Both the position numbers and the translations under genes were made by a program. Below are positions 11,112 to 25,200 of a stretch of 64,000 nucleotides of DNA, in pieces. The notes beneath the pieces were generated by a model. The model worked only from the letters and a program-made list of their open reading frames with translations. It was not told the origin of the DNA and did no database searches. Position 1 is the stretch's first letter. The number at the start of each line of letters is the position of its first letter. The stretch is from assembly GCA_033675265.1 (NCBI GenBank), contig JAUJYZ010001222.1, forward strand, positions 186,001-250,000. Reading direction: 5' to 3'. This DNA comes from Actinostola sp. cb2023. Its lineage: Eukaryota > Cnidaria > Anthozoa > Actiniaria > Actinostolidae.

Positions 11112-13059
11112 GATCTGCATGTCTGATCTGCATGTCTGTCTGTCTGTCTGTCTGATCTGTATGTCTGTCTGTCTGTCTGTCTGTCTGATCTGCATGTCTG
11201 TCTGTCTGTCCGTCCGTCCGTCCGTCCGTCCGTCCGTCCGTCCGTCCGTCCGTCCGTCCGTCCGTCCGTCCGTCCGTCCGTCCGTCCGTCCGTCCGTCCG
11301 TCCGTCCGTCCGTCCGTCCGTCCGTCCGTCCGTCCGTCCGTCCGTCCGTCCGTCCGTCCGTCTGTCTGTCTGTCTGTCTGTATGTCTGTCTGTCTGTCTG
11401 TCTGTCTGTATGTCTGTCTGGCCCCGGTTGCACGAAAGGCGAATAGCGCTATCCCGTACCGGATAAGTCTTATCCAACGGATAAAACTGATGCAGTTATC
11501 CAATAAATTTTATCCGGTGGATAAGACTTATCGTATTTTATTTCGTAGCCGGTTGTACGAATAGTGGACAGCGCTATCCGTTGGACAAATCCTTATCCAG
11601 TACACAGGCAGCCCAACCATTGTTTCTGAGGCTATTTATAATAATTATTAAAAAAAGGTGTTAGTGTACATACCCACAGCTACGTCTTGATTAACCGTGG
11701 TAGTGATTTCCTCGATATCCTTAGCATCTTCAGACTTATCGCCGTTTTTCGACTGACTCCCCTTTTCCAAGTTTGACAGATGAACTTGGTCACCGCCTAC
11801 CGCTTCAGTATTCGAGCCTGAAGTGTCTTGGATTTCGTCGTGTCTGTTCCACCATGTCAGACGGGTAACCTGGAATGTTTGCGTGCTTATTTCACATCAA
11901 TTTACTCATTTGGCACAAGCACAAGACCATGTGTTTCCTTACTGTCCATTTAATTAGAATAGAGCCTGAATTTCACGCGATTGACACACAAGCACAGGCG
12001 CAAGCATAAGAACATGTGTCACGTGAAAATTGGCATCAAGCATGGGCAAGCATATACAGTCAATGTCATTAACGTTGTCCAGCTAAAAAGAGATTAACAC
12101 TACAATAAATGTCACGTGTATCATCATATATTCGTTTTGCGCGCACGAAAAAAGCAAGTTATTGTGCACGTGAAGCTGAAATAATTCACAGTATGAAGTA
12201 TATATCCGGCGGCTCTAGCTACGTGCACAATAATTGCTCATATCGCGCGCGCAAAACGAATTTATGATGAGACACGTGACATTTATTGTAGTGTTAATCA
12301 CTTTTTAGCTGGACAACGTTAATGCTTAATTTCCAATCATTTTCCTCACTTACTGCATGTTTCCAATATTCCGAACGATCGTTTTGATCGATATCACAAT
12401 TTTTACCACATTTGTCAAATTTCTCGCGCGCTGATTGGATAAGAGCCATTGTCGATAAGAGGACAGACACATAGAAAAGCGACTTTGATTTGTTAATTTT
12501 ACAACACTTGTCAAATTTCTCGCGCGCTGATTGGATAAGAGCCATTGTCGATAAGAGGACAGACGCATAGAATGACGCTCGCGCACGGAACGAGCGCGCG
12601 CTTGAATCAGATTTTCTTTTAAATCTATGAGTAAATATATTCCACTTGAGTTTTGAACATTTTATGGTGTCATCCGTTGTCGATAAGAGTATAGACAATG
12701 GAAAACCATGTTCGATTTGTTAAATTTACAAGGATACTGTGTATACCCGGCTTACCTCGCTATCTGGAGCTGGTTCAGTGAAATAACTGATGACAGCAAT
12801 AGCAATGGTAGTGATTAGAAACGCGATGATGGCGAAGTACATGAAGTGAACATGGCGAGTAATAGCAGGCCTGGTGTCTGGTTCACCACAACGAGGCTCT
12901 AGGAAGACAAAGTCGATGGCCATTCTGATGGCACCGACCACGAACCCAATCATCATCCCCCAGAATACTCCCTACAACCAATAGAAAACTACTACTGATA
13001 GGTACGCTAGTTATATTTGTATTGGATATCTATGTGAAAGATAAAGTATATAGGTAGGG

Positions 13060-13103
<44 letters not shown>

Positions 13104-13156
13104 GGACGGACGGACGGACGGACGGACGGACGGACGGACGGACGGACGGACGGACG

Positions 13157-13252
<96 letters not shown>

Positions 13253-16200
13253 TGGTAGGTATGGTTAGGGAGAAAGGTAGGTAGGTAGGTAGGTAGGTAG
13301 GTAGGTAGGTAGGTAGGTAGGTAGGTAGGTAGGTAGGTAGGTAGGTAGGTAGGTAGGTAGGTAGGTAGGTAGGTAGGTAGGTAGGTAGGTAGGTAGGTAG
13401 GTAGGTAGGTAGGTAGGTAGGTAGGTAGGTAGGTAGGTAGGTAGGTAGGTAGGTAGGTAGGTAGGTAGGTAGGTAGGTAGGTAGGTAGGTAGGTAGGTAG
13501 GTAGGTAGGTAGGTAGGTAGGTAGGTAGGTAGGTAGGTAGGTAGGTAGGTAGGTAGGTAGGTCAGTATTATTAATAATTAGCAGGAGCCCATGGTTAAAA
13601 CACGCTTCAGTCCTTCTTACCGATTCAGTAGCTTTCTTCCAGAACAGTGCAATGACATACACGCTAGCTATAGGAGGGCTCAGGTAGGCAGTAACAGCTT
13701 GGATGTATAAGAATAGTTGTCCACCCTGTACGTTTTGTATCACAGGTATCCAAACAATACTAAGGCCTGTCATGACAGCAACCATTACCCTATAGTGCCA
13801 ATAACGGTACATAAGAAAACCACACCCATAACCCCTAGATTAATTGGCATGTATGCGCTGTAACAGTTATAGCACGACCCCACGCGCACGCTATCTCCAC
13901 CTGGAGAAATAATATATCTATCTTTATCTATCCTTTGGATTTGGACCGCGTTGTTTCGAACACCTTGCAGCTAATATATTTCAGCTATATCTCGTACTAT
14001 TTTTCTCGCCCCGACGTGGGAGACAAAGGGTTTCATGTAAAGCCGAGCTCGACCGTACGTTGTAAGGGGCTTAAGCGTACATTGTAGGTGTGCGTGGTCT
14101 TCTACGAGCCTATTTTAGAGCAATGGCCGACGTCAAAACCAAGATTCGAAAGTTGAATCATAGACGTTATTACTCGTGTGTGTTGCGTAGTCTCTCATTC
14201 GTTGATTACTAAAAATAACCAGCCAATCACATGATAGAACTTTAACACGTGCGGTACCATACAAAATAGAGTCGTGTACCACAAGACAGTCAAGTCGTAC
14301 ATGTGCGCGCGTTTAAAATGCTATTTATATTTCACTGACCTTCCAACCACCATCAATTCTCTGACAGACGCTTTCTTCCTAAACAATCCATAGACATCGA
14401 TAGTGAAGAGAGTGCTGGCGCTGTTGAAGATGGACGTCAAATCGCTCATAAGCGCAGCCATCATCACCGCCATCATCAGACCTCGAAGTCCTAAGACAAT
14501 GAACACAAAAATTTCAAGATCTGTATGTCATACGAATACAGTCAAACCTGTATTAAGCGATCGCCTAGCAATCCCCCGAGGGTGACCGCTTAATGGAGGT
14601 TTGACTGTAACAAAGTCTCAAAATATTTAGAAAATATTTCCAAAATTAATTAGGAGCAAGCAAGACAGGCGAAGTGGAGCGCAACTTATACAACCACGGA
14701 GAATTGTCATGTTTGGTTATAATTTTTTTGTGATAGTACGCGCGCTCTGATTGGCTGACTACCGCGTTTGTATCAGAGTACAGGCACACGCCCGCGCAAG
14801 ATCAGTCGAACAATCAAAATCACAGGGGGAAAAATACTGTGATATAAACACTCTGGGAGATGTATAAAAACGTACTTCTCTCGTGCTCTACAACTACCAT
14901 CGTGTTTACTGAAGAAATAGAAAAAGAGCGTGCATGCTATGTGCAGATTTACAGCACGCGGGGACTGATCAGAACACGAAAGAAGTGTTAAGAGAAGTAC
15001 TACGCGTATTTCTTTTATAAAATACAATTATGATTTTAAGGCATGTTTTCAATTTTGTTCGTTGCAAAAATGTTTGAATATCTGCGCGCGCGTGCTGTGT
15101 GCTCTCATAAATCACGCGGTATACGCATCCTTTGGCCAATCTGCAGAGCGCGCGCTATATCATAATTAATAACATTTTCTCTTGTTAATAATAATAATTA
15201 TTATTATTAATATCATAGTTATTTTATAAATGATCATAGTACATAGACACGCGTGGCTAGTGTTTTATGTCCCACAAACCTGTAGGCATTAGTTTGAGTA
15301 CGAGTTCAGGGTAAGCAATGTTTGTACACCCGACTGCACTACCACAAATCTCCATGCATTTCTCAGGGACACTGCATGCCACGCGATCTGCGGTAAATTT
15401 TGAAAAACAAAAATAATTACAAGTGTTCCTACTACAGCGTTTCAGGAGAGTATCAGAGAGTATAGTGAGAGTTTAGTATCTGGGAGAGTACAGTGTTATT
15501 TGAAGGTTTTCTTACCTGGCGAAAGTACACGGCTTATCATTCCTGGCATGAGAAGGGTAAAGAGTGGCAGAACTTTGAGGTATCCTGCCAGCAGGCAACC
15601 TCCCTGGGCGTGAGACAAGCTTTTGGCTGCAAGCGCGCGCTGGACAATAACCTACGGAGAATATAACTCGTGGATAGAGTGATTTTCCTCAGACGGCCGT
15701 GAAACAATTTCTATAGTAGTTAGTGTATAATAGTCAAAAAGAAACAAAAGAAAACAATGGAATTAGGCGGTCTACTAATGTCTATTAGTTTAGTATCTAT
15801 TTCACGGTCGGAGGAAAACCACTCCATAGGAACAGGAACACCACAATAGGAACAATAAACTGAATTGTAATTAAAATTTGCGCCGATGTTTTGATTTTGT
15901 GTTTACCTGCATCCACGGGTTAAGCCGGCCAAAACGTTGGCAAATGTTTGATATCTTTGTTTGTTCCATTGCTTTGTTTTCACCGATGTCGTTGCGATTA
16001 GTCAACATTTTGTTACATTTTTATGATGCAACTTAATTAAAAGCGAAAGGGGGGAAGGAAGGATCAGACCTTGTGTCCGAGCCCATAATCCCGTGCGCGC
16101 ACATAGCATTTTCGTAGGCTAATCAAATCTAAATTTGAAAGAAATTTCACGGACAGACAGACAGACACATGCAGACATACAGACAGACAGACAGGCAGCC

Positions 16201-19200
16201 AGACAGACAAATGACAGTGATGTTCTCTAACCTGATCTGCACACCAATACCAAATAGATATAATAGTTTCTCCAATGATAAACCCTGGCCATGGGATGTC
16301 GGAATGAATAGGATCTCGTAGCATGATAAACGAATCTGGACGGGGTCTTCCACAGGTGCTGTTAGAGAAGAGTGTGTCGTTAGATACAGCCTGCATATAC
16401 TTCTCCTTCAGCCCGCTATAGCCACCAACCTCGGAGAATCCTGTATGGATTGAAAAAAAGCAATAATTGTTAAAACTACACTGACTTCGAGCGACGCATG
16501 CGCGCAAACACCAGCGCAAGGTTTAGAAGCTTGTATCGTGAAAATGCACGGACTTGACGCAAGCATAAGCGTAAATATATGAAGCTTTAGTTACGTGAAA
16601 ACCGGCTTAACGCAGGCATAAGCGTAAGTACAAGTAAATAATAACATTTTGATTCTTGCGCTTGTGTTTGCGCTTGTGTTAGGTCTGTTTTCACAGTGAA
16701 ACAACGCCAGCCATACGTTTTCTTACCCATGATAGCCACTATCAACGAGCCACCTGTCATCAGTAGAGTACACAGTGTATCGGTGTAGATAACGGTTGCT
16801 AGTCCGCCTGCGATCAATATATTAACTAGACTTATTCACAATACACTAGAAGAAGAAAATGCAGGCTTCAACTGCTAAATACATCAGGGATCCTTGGATC
16901 GATAAAGATATTACCCGACTTTTAAATATTGAGAAAGAACAAGCAATACGATATTAGTTGAGTGTACAGAATATAGAATGTAGTAAGAAGTGAGTGTGAG
17001 AGTCGTGTCCCCACTAGTGAGATGAGTGTTGGGTGTATAGAATATAGAATGTAGTAAGAAGTGAGTGTGAGAGTCGTGTCCCCACTAGTGAGATGAGTGT
17101 TGGGTGTATAGAATATAGAATGTAGTAAGAAGTGAGTGTGAGAGTTGTGTCCCCACTAGTGAGATGAGTGTTGGGTGTATAGAATATAGAATGTAGTAAG
17201 AAGTGAGTGTGAGAGTCGTGTCCCCACTAGTGAGATGAGTGTTGGGTGTATAGAATATAGAATGTAGTAAGAAGTGAGTGTGAGAGTCGTGTCCCCACTA
17301 GTGAGATGAGTGTTGGGTGTATAGAATATAGAATGTAGTAAGAAGTGAGTGTGAGAGTTGTGTCCCCACTAGTGAGATGAGTGTTGGGTGTACAGAATAT
17401 AGAATGTAGTAAGAAGTGAGTGTGAGAGTCGTGTCCCCACTAGTGAGATGAGTGTTGGGTGTATAGAATATAGAATGTAGTAAGAAGTGAGTGTGAGAGT
17501 TGTGTCCCCACTAGTGAGATGAGTGTTGGGTGTACAGAATATAGAATGTAGTAAGAAGTGAGTGTGAGAGTCGTGTCCCCACTAGTGAGATGAGTGTTGG
17601 GTGTACAGAATATAGAATGTAGTAAGAAGTGAGTGTGAGAGTCGTGTCCCCACTAGTGAGATGAGTGTTGGGTGTATAGAATATAGAATGTAGTAAGAAG
17701 TGAGTGTGAGAGTCGTGTCCCCACTAGTGAGATGAGTGTTGGGTGTACAGAATATAGAATGTAGTAAGAAGTGAGTGTGAGAGTCGTGTCCCCACTAGTG
17801 AGATGAGTGTTGAGTGTACAGAATATAGAATGTAGTAAGAAGTGAGTGTGAGAGTCGTGTCCCCACTAGTGAGATGAGTGTTGGGTGTACAGAATATAGA
17901 ATGTAGTAAAGTAAAGAAGTGAGTGTGAGAGTCGTGTCCCCACTAGTGAGATGAGTGTTGGGTGTACAGAATATATAGAATGTAGTAGTAAGAAGTGAGT
18001 GTGAGAGTCGTGTCCCCACTAGTGAGATGAGTGTTGGGTGTATAGAATGATATAGAATGTAGTAAGAAGTGAGTGTGAGAGTCGTGTCCCCACTAGTGAG
18101 ATGAGTGTTGGGTGTACAGAATATAGAATGTAGTAAGAAGTGAGTGTGAGAGTCGTGTCCCCCACTAGTGAGATGAGTGTTGGGTGTACAGAATATATAG
18201 AATGTAGAAAGAAGTGAGTGTGAGAGTCGTGTCCCCCACTAGTGAGATGAGTGTTGGGTGTACAGAATATAGAATGTAGTAAGAAGTGAGTGTGAGAGTG
18301 GTGTCCCCACTAGTGAGATGAGTGTTGGGTGTATAGAATATAGAATGTAGTAAGAAGTGAGTGTGAGAGTCGTGTCCCCACTAGTGAGATGAGTGTTGGG
18401 TGTATAGAATATAGAATGTAGTAAGAAGTGAGTGTGAGAGTGGTGTCCCCACTAGTGAGATGAGTGTTGGGTGTATATAGAATATAGAATGTAGTAAGAA
18501 GTGAGTGTGAGAGTTGTGTCCCCACTAGTGAGATGAGTGTTGGGTGTATAGAATATAGAATGTAGTAAGAAGTGAGTGTGAGAGTTGTGTCCCCACTAGT
18601 GAGATGAGTGTTGGGTGTACAGAATATAGAATGTAGTAAGAAGTGAGTGTGAGAGTTGTGTCCCCACTAGTGAGATGAGTGTTGGGTGTATAGAATATAG
18701 AATGTAGTAAGAAGTGAGTGTGAGAGTTGTGTCCCCACTAGTGAGATGAGTGTTGGGTGTACAGAATATAGAATGTAGTAAGAAGTGAGTGTGAGAGTCG
18801 CGTCCCACTAGTGAGATGAGTGTTGGGTGTACAGAATATAGAATCGGTAGTAAGAAGTGAGTGTGAGAGTTGTGCCCCCCACTAGTGAGATGAGTGTTGG
18901 GTGTACAGAATACTGATAGAATGTAGTAAGAAGTGAGTGTGAGAGTCGTGTCCCCACTAGTGAGATGAGCGTTGGGAGTACAGAATATAGAATGTAGTAA
19001 GAAGTGAGTGTGAGAGTCGTGTCCCACTAGTGAGATGAGCGTTGGGAGTACACAATATAGAATGTAGTAAGAAGTGAGTGTGAGAGTCGTGTCCCCACTA
19101 GTGAGATGAGTGTTGAGTGTACAGAATATAGAATGTAGTAAGAAGTGAGTGTGAGAGTCGTGTCCCCACTAGTGAGATGAGTGTTGGGTGTACAGAATAT

Positions 19201-22200
19201 AGAATGTAGTAAGAAGTGAGTGTGAGAGTCGTGTCCCCACTAGTGAGATGAGTGTTGGGTGTATAGAATATAGAATGTAGTAAGAAGTGAGTGTGAGAGT
19301 CGTGTCCCCACTAGTGAGATGAGTGTTGAGTGTACAGAATATAGAATGTAGTAAGAAGTGAGTGTGAGAGTCGTGTCCCCACTAGTGAGATGAGTGTTGG
19401 GTGTACAGAATATAGAATGTAGTAAGAAGTGAGTGTGAGAGTCGTGTCCCCACTAGTGAGATGAGTGTTGGGTGTATAGAATATAGAATGTAGTAAGAAG
19501 TGAGTGTGAGAGTTGTGCCCCCCACTAGTGAGATGAGTGTTGGGTGTACAGAATACTGATAGAATGTAGTAAGAAGTGAGTGTGAGAGTCGTGTCCCCAC
19601 TAGTGAGATGAGTGTTGGGTGTATAGAATGATATAGAATGTAGTAAGAAGTGAGTGTGAGAGTCGTGTCCCCACTAGTGAGATGAGTGTTGGGTGTACAG
19701 AATATAGAATGTAGTAAGAAGTGAGTGTGAGAGTCGTTTCCCCCACTAGTGAGATGAGTGTTGGGTGTACAGAATATAGAATGTAGAAAGAAGTGAGTGT
19801 GAGAGTCGTTTCCCCCACTAGTGAGATGAGTGTTGGGTGTACAGAATATAGAATGTAGTAAGAAGTGAGTGTGAGAGTGGTGTCCCACTAGTGAGATGAG
19901 TGTTGGGTGTATAGAATATAGAATGTAGTAAGAAGTGAGTGTGAGAGTCGTGTCCCCACTAGTGAGATGAGTGTTGGGTGTATAGAATATAGAATGTAGT
20001 AAGAAGTGAGTGTGAGAGTGGTGTCCCCACTAGTGAGATGAGTGTTGGGTGTATATAGAATATAGAATGTAGTAAGAAGTGAGTGTGAGAGTTGTGTCCC
20101 CACTAGTGAGATGAGTGTTGGGTGTATAGAATATAGAATGTAGTAAGAAGTGAGTGTGAGAGTTGTGTCCCCACTAGTGAGATGAGTGTTGGGTGTACAG
20201 AATATAGAATGTAGTAAGAAGTGAGTGCGAGAGTCGTGTCCCCACTAGTGAGATGAGTGTTGGGTGTATAGAATATAGAATGTAGTAAGAAGTGAGTGTG
20301 AGAGTTGTGTCCCCACTAGTGAGATGAGTGTTGGGTGTACAGAATATAGAATGTAGTAAGAAGTGAGTGTGAGAGTCGCGTCCCACTAGTGAGATGAGTG
20401 TTGGGTGTACAGAATATAGAATCGGTAGTAAGAAGTGAGTGTGAGAGTTGTGCCCCCCACTAGTGAGATGAGTGTTGGGTGTACAGAATACTGATAGAAT
20501 GTAGTAAGAAGTGAGTGTGAGAGTCGTGTCCCACTAGTGAGATGAGCGTTGGGAGTACAGAATATAGAATGTAGTAAGAAGTGAGTGTGAGAGTCGTGTC
20601 CCACTAGTGAGATGAGCGTTGGGAGTACAGAATATAGAATGTAGTAAGAAGTGAGTGTGAGAGTCGTGTCCCCACTAGTGAGATGAGTGTTGAGTGTACA
20701 GAATATAGAATGTAGTAAGAAGTGAGTGTGAGAGTCGTGTCCCCACTAGTGAGATGAGTGTTGGGTGTACAGAATATAGAATGTAGTAAGAAGTGAGTGT
20801 GAGAGTCGTGTCCCCACTAGTGAGATGAGTGTTGGGTGTATAGAATATAGAATGTAGTAAGAAGTGAGTGTGAGAGTCGTGTCCCCACTAGTGAGATGAG
20901 TGTTGAGTGTACAGAATATAGAATGTAGTAAGAAGTGAGTGTGAGAGTCGTGTCCCCACTAGTGAGATGAGTGTTGGGTGTACAGAATATAGAATGTAGT
21001 AAGAAGTGAGTGTGAGAGTCGTGTCCCCACTAGTGAGATGAGTGTTGGGTGTATAGAATATAGAATGTAGTAAGAAGTGAGTGTGAGAGTTGTGCCCCCC
21101 ACTAGTGAGATGAGTGTTGGGTGTACAGAATACTGATAGAATGTAGTAAGAAGTGAGTGTGAGAGTCGTGTCCCCACTAGTGAGATGAGTGTTGGGTGTA
21201 TAGAATGATATAGAATGTAGTAAGAAGTGAGTGTGAGAGTCGTGTCCCCACTAGTGAGATGAGTGTTGGGTGTACAGAATATAGAATGTAGTAAGAAGTG
21301 AGTGTGAGAGTCGTTTCCCCCACTAGTGAGATGAGTGTTGGGTGTACAGAATATAGAATGTAGAAAGAAAGTGAGTGTGAGAGTCGTTTCCCCCACTAGT
21401 GAGATGAGTGTTGGGTGTACAGAATATAGAATGTAGTAAGAAGTGAGTGTGAGAGTGGTGTCCCACTAGTGAGATGAGTGTTGGGTGTATAGAATTGAAT
21501 ATAGAATGTAGTAAGAAGTGAGTGTGAGAGTCGTGTCCCCACTAGTGAGATGAGTGTTGGGTGTATAGAATATAGAATGTAGTAAGAAGTGAGTGTGAGA
21601 GTGGTGTCCCACTAGTGAGATGAGTGTTGGGTGTATAGAATTGAATATAGAATGTAGTAAGAAGTGAGTGTGAGAGTCGTGTCCCCACTAGTGAGATGAG
21701 TGTTGGGTGTATAGAATATAGAATGTAGTAAGAAGTGAGTGTGAGAGTGGTGTCCCACTAGTGAGATGAGTGTTGGGTGTACAGAATACTGATAGAATGT
21801 AGTAAGAAGTGAGTGTGAGAGTCGTGTCCCCACTATAGTGAGATGAGTGTTGGGTGTATAGAATGATATAGAATGTAGTAAGAAGTGAGTGTGAGAGTCG
21901 TGTCTCCACTAGTGAGATGAGTGTTGGGTGTATACAGAATATAGAATGTAGTAAGAAGTGAGTGTGAGAGTCGTTTCCCCGCATTAGCAGTAATGCTAGA
22001 TCGATTGACACGTTAAAAAAGTAATCTATGTTTTATTTTCCCACAGACTTACCTGTAATCGTACAAAGACACGACAGGAACAGCATTATCAATATAGCAA
22101 TATAGATGTTCCAACCTAAAGCCAGTTTGATGAACAGTGCTCCTGAATACAGGTTGACCTGAAACCCAAACAAAACGATTTCAATGTTTGTAACCATGTT

Positions 22201-25200
22201 TAACTTCTAAAATATCATCCGTGTTGTCCCGGCCGAGATAACTGACTTAATTTCTCTGATCCCAATACTTTCAGATGGTCAGTATTTTAAAAGCTAGGGG
22301 TCGTTACGTGAAGATTGGTGAACGTGTTGTTAGATTCGGAGGGTCGTTACTAACGGGAATGGAGGCGCTATTATCTATATCTGTATTCTTTTAGCTTGGT
22401 GACTGTGCTTATAAAATTGTTTTTGACTTACAGAGATCTTAGTAAAGATATAGAGCGACAGAGACAACACAGACAGCCAGACACGGATTCTTTGTCCTCC
22501 AAATCTTTTACGAATATATTCTGGTAACGTACAGGCCTGAAGATAAACAAATATGTAAATAATAATTCCTTTAAAACGGAAATAATCCAAAGAGAAACAT
22601 GGCGGCTGTGCGTTTTACCAAAATGACAGTTTGCGAACCTAAATCAGTACCACTCACGTCTACAAAGTGCCTGACACGTTCACATAAATAAATCAGGTAC
22701 GTATAACGTTACAGCTTCACACGAGCAAAAACTCTCGGTTCTAAGGTTTCTCATTACGAGGTAAAGTGGTTTATGCGTGCAAAGGATTACTGGGTAAATG
22801 CACTGATCCGCCATCTTTAGATCCCTGCCTGCAAAGTAGATTCTATGATATGTGGAACATCAAATGTTCTTACCGCTGATGCGATGTATACTGGAACAAA
22901 GATCCATCCAAGAAGCTGTATCATCACCATGGCCTAGAAACCACACATTGTGCTCAAAACCGTATTTAATTTTGCAATGGTTGTTTTCGTACGCGTACGA
23001 GTGGGAAAACTACGGTACCGTGACACTCAAATGGCTTCCTTTCTAAGCCAATCAAAAAGCGCGCAGATGCATGTCATCCAATCAAACTCTTTCAATACGG
23101 CAAGGCGTGGTACTGTAACTTTCCCACTCGTACGAAAACGACTCAGTAACTTTCAATATAAGAGGACAGACAGATAATTGACGCGAACAACGATTTCTAT
23201 GTCATTTATGTATCAGGTTTTGTTGTTGTAAAATATCCTCTAATTGATGATAAATTGCGGCATAACATTGTCAAAGTATGAATGAATGAATGAATGAATG
23301 AATGAATGAATGAATGAATGGATGGATGGATGGATGAATGAATGAATGAATGAATGAATGAATGAATGAATGAATGGGTGGATGGATGAATGAATGAATG
23401 AATGAATGAATGAATGAATGAATGAATGAATGAATGAATGAATGAATGAATGAATGAATGAATGAATGAATGAATGAATGAATGAATGAATGAATGAATG
23501 GATGGATGAATGAAAGTAGTGTGGACGTATGAGGTTAATATGTTCTCTTGGGGCCAAAATAGCCCTACAAAACTTTCACAGTGCACTGTACTCAAAGTGT
23601 TATGTATTTTCTTTTTATCAATTACAATCAATCACAATGTTTTGGTGCGGAACCAATGGAACACGCCAGACTCTTGTACTACAGCATACATTTGCTTCTA
23701 AATGCTTACATTGACTTCAAATGCCCCCACGCCAATCCCTGCAGCGGCACCAGAACCAGCCAGCCCGATGAAGTGTTCACTGCCGATGTTACTGGCAAAA
23801 ATAGACGCTCCAATCTACCAGAATGTATACAAAGAAATGAGAATGTAGTTGCAGTAGTTACACTCATTAAAAGCAAAGAAGAATATCGAGTTTCAAACAG
23901 AAAGGGAAATGAGAAACGTCGTTTATTGCGTATTCAACGTCAGAGGGCTTTCATTTATTATCAGAGGGGAGCGGGGTTTGGCAACATTCACATACACACA
24001 ATCTTGCTAATCCATCCTGCCATGCACCTAAGACCAGTTCTATATGTTGTCAATAGTTGTTTTGACAAACCGATTCGGCAATCAGTCATATCAACAAGTT
24101 GATACTATTCAGCGTTAAATACCCATGCACCGACTTACCGGTAACCATGACATGTAGCGTCCTGCCAGAAAATACCCACTGACAGTCCCACGATTAGTTG
24201 TGTACATGGCCTGAAATTAGGAAAAAATAGTGACTTTGAAAACTTTGAAAACTGCCGACATACGGTCGCCAATTGGACACAAACGTCACTGTAACAATCA
24301 GCGCGCGAATCTGATATGAATTAAGTCAGGTTGCTGTTTCAAAAAGCGTTTGTAAAATATTAATAACTTACGAAGCAATTTGTAGGCGTGAAAATAAAGT
24401 GCTCACATATACCTGCAGCTAAAAGTAAAATACTGTCCTCCATTTTTTTTGTTGAATGGAAACATTTCCCCTAAACTTCAAAGTTAGTATACACCTAATT
24501 GCAGAAAGGTTGTCCCGGAAAAGCACATTTACACATTTGCACATTTACACATTTGCACATTTGCACATTCGCAACATCACGTGTATATTTGTTTTGCGCA
24601 AGTGGAACCCAGAGTCAATAGATTCAGTAGAAGTATACTGCCATAAGAATGCTGCGGCCTTATACAGAATATTTCAGGTGGATAGTTGTATTTCAGCGCT
24701 TGTAAAAGTGCAAATGTGTAAATGTGTAAATGTGTAAATGTGCTTTTCCGAGGTGGACAACCTTTCTGCAATTAGGTGTACATCTATTTCAAAAAAGGTT
24801 GTCGTAGACATCAGGCCATAGGCAATAGGTTAAACGTCGTTGCAACACCGAACTGCATAATTATGGTAACATATTGAATTGCCAAAAAGGTATGAAGGGC
24901 TGTATGATATCGTGCCTATTTCCATTTCAACAGACCAAGACACATTTTGAATCGAATTTTATGACATATTTCTGACATACATGCCATTCAAGCTGTTACC
25001 ATAATGCAGTTCGGTCTTGGAACGACCTATAACCTATTGCCTATGGACTGATGTCCTCGCCGGACAACCTTTTTTGAAATAGGTGTATACAGTCATTCTC
25101 AAAAAGGTTGTCCAGATGAAAAGACTACAATACTACAATAAAGTCACGTGATTCATTATGTTTTCAATTTCTGCACGCGGAACTGCGAGTTGATACCAGC

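Noticed and set aside
10737..11503. Thr/Asp/Arg or Val/Ser/Cys periodic frames
   Set aside because: These are products of the CTGT/CCGT microsatellite.
13030..13620. Extension of the SLC5 frame into Leu/Pro/Thr repeats
   Set aside because: The conserved exon 12 stops at a good donor at 13620. The repeat part is intron.
17795..22011. Many 70-170 codon minus-strand frames with [11 protein letters not shown]
   Set aside because: These are artefacts of the 71-bp period, which is not divisible by three. The peptides repeat identically and have no start or splice context.
23206..23631. His/Ser/Phe/Ile frames
   Set aside because: They are an AATG microsatellite. The same applies at 33802-34340 and 38899-39183.
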